12,422 bases of DNA from Microcaldota archaeon (GTDB lineage: Archaea > Micrarchaeota > Micrarchaeia > Norongarragalinales > CAINOH01): the NCBI GenBank assembly GCA_027371655.1, contig DAHXMR010000010.1, positions 1-12,422 on the forward strand, given 5' to 3'. The notes under the pieces were generated by a model, which saw only the letters and a program-made list of their open reading frames with translations, was not told the origin of the DNA and ran no database searches. Below, in pieces: positions 12,376 through 12,422 of the stretch (the first letter of the stretch is position 1; each line of letters starts with the position of its first letter). The position numbers were made by a program, and so were the translations under genes.

Positions 12376-12422
12376 GGGGCGTTTTCGCCCCATCTCTCTT
12401 TCTTTTTTCTTATTTTTTTTCT
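12376..12422 (+). terminator. Terminator of tfb
   Basis: GGGGCG (12376-12381), loop TTTT, CGCCCC (12386-12391), then a long pyrimidine/T-rich tract to the window end. It begins 11 bp after the tfb stop. The stem plus repeated T-runs make this the most convincing terminator in the window. Confidence 0.8.

Noticed and set aside
1..12422. CRISPR array, insertion sequence or integrase
   Set aside because: No regularly spaced direct repeats, no transposase or integrase motifs and no terminal inverted repeats flanking genes were found.

Overview
The window is archaeal chromosome. It carries transcription factor B (TFB), the H/ACA RNP protein Gar1, ribosomal protein eS8, the KEOPS subunit Cgi121 and an XPF-family ERCC4 nuclease, which together do not occur in bacteria. 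Most genes are preceded by GGTG(G) or GTGAT Shine-Dalgarno sequences and several by AT-rich TATA-like boxes. Most of the DNA is moderately GC-rich with C/G-ending codons. Bacterial-looking folate enzymes and many compact genes with GTG/TTG starts would fit a DPANN lineage (Diapherotrites- or Micrarchaeota-like), but that placement is only a guess from general appearance.

Layout. 1-1609 (-): glmS, cut by the window edge. 1610-1840: repeat-bearing divergent intergenic region. 1841-3520 (+): a winged-HTH regulator with an S-layer-like C-terminal domain, then a short radical SAM protein 21 bp downstream. 3590-4311 (+): two tandem small membrane proteins that are paralogues of each other, ending in a hairpin. 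4362-7388 (-): operon thyX-folD-glyA with gaps of 26 and 22 bp. 7389-7678: divergent intergenic region with many competing inverted repeats. 7679-8813 (+): a stand-alone tRNA-binding-domain protein and an XPF-like nuclease. 8848-9327 (-): cgi121. 9380-9802 (+): rps8e. 9897-10980 (+): two unrecognised genes in clearly AT-richer DNA, a probable acquired insert. 11149-12364 (+): gar1 and tfb, with terminators after each.

How the genes fit together. GlyA makes methylene-tetrahydrofolate from serine, FolD interconverts it with formyl-tetrahydrofolate, and ThyX uses it for dTMP, so the minus-strand operon is a self-contained one-carbon/thymidylate unit. Cgi121 (t6A tRNA modification), eS8, Gar1 (rRNA pseudouridylation) and the tRNA-binding protein form a loose translation/RNA-maturation group. 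The least explained parts are the regulator-radical SAM-membrane pair block (1841-4311), the structured region at 7461-7610 and the AT-rich island (about 9840-11000). No tRNA, rRNA, CRISPR array or transposase was seen.
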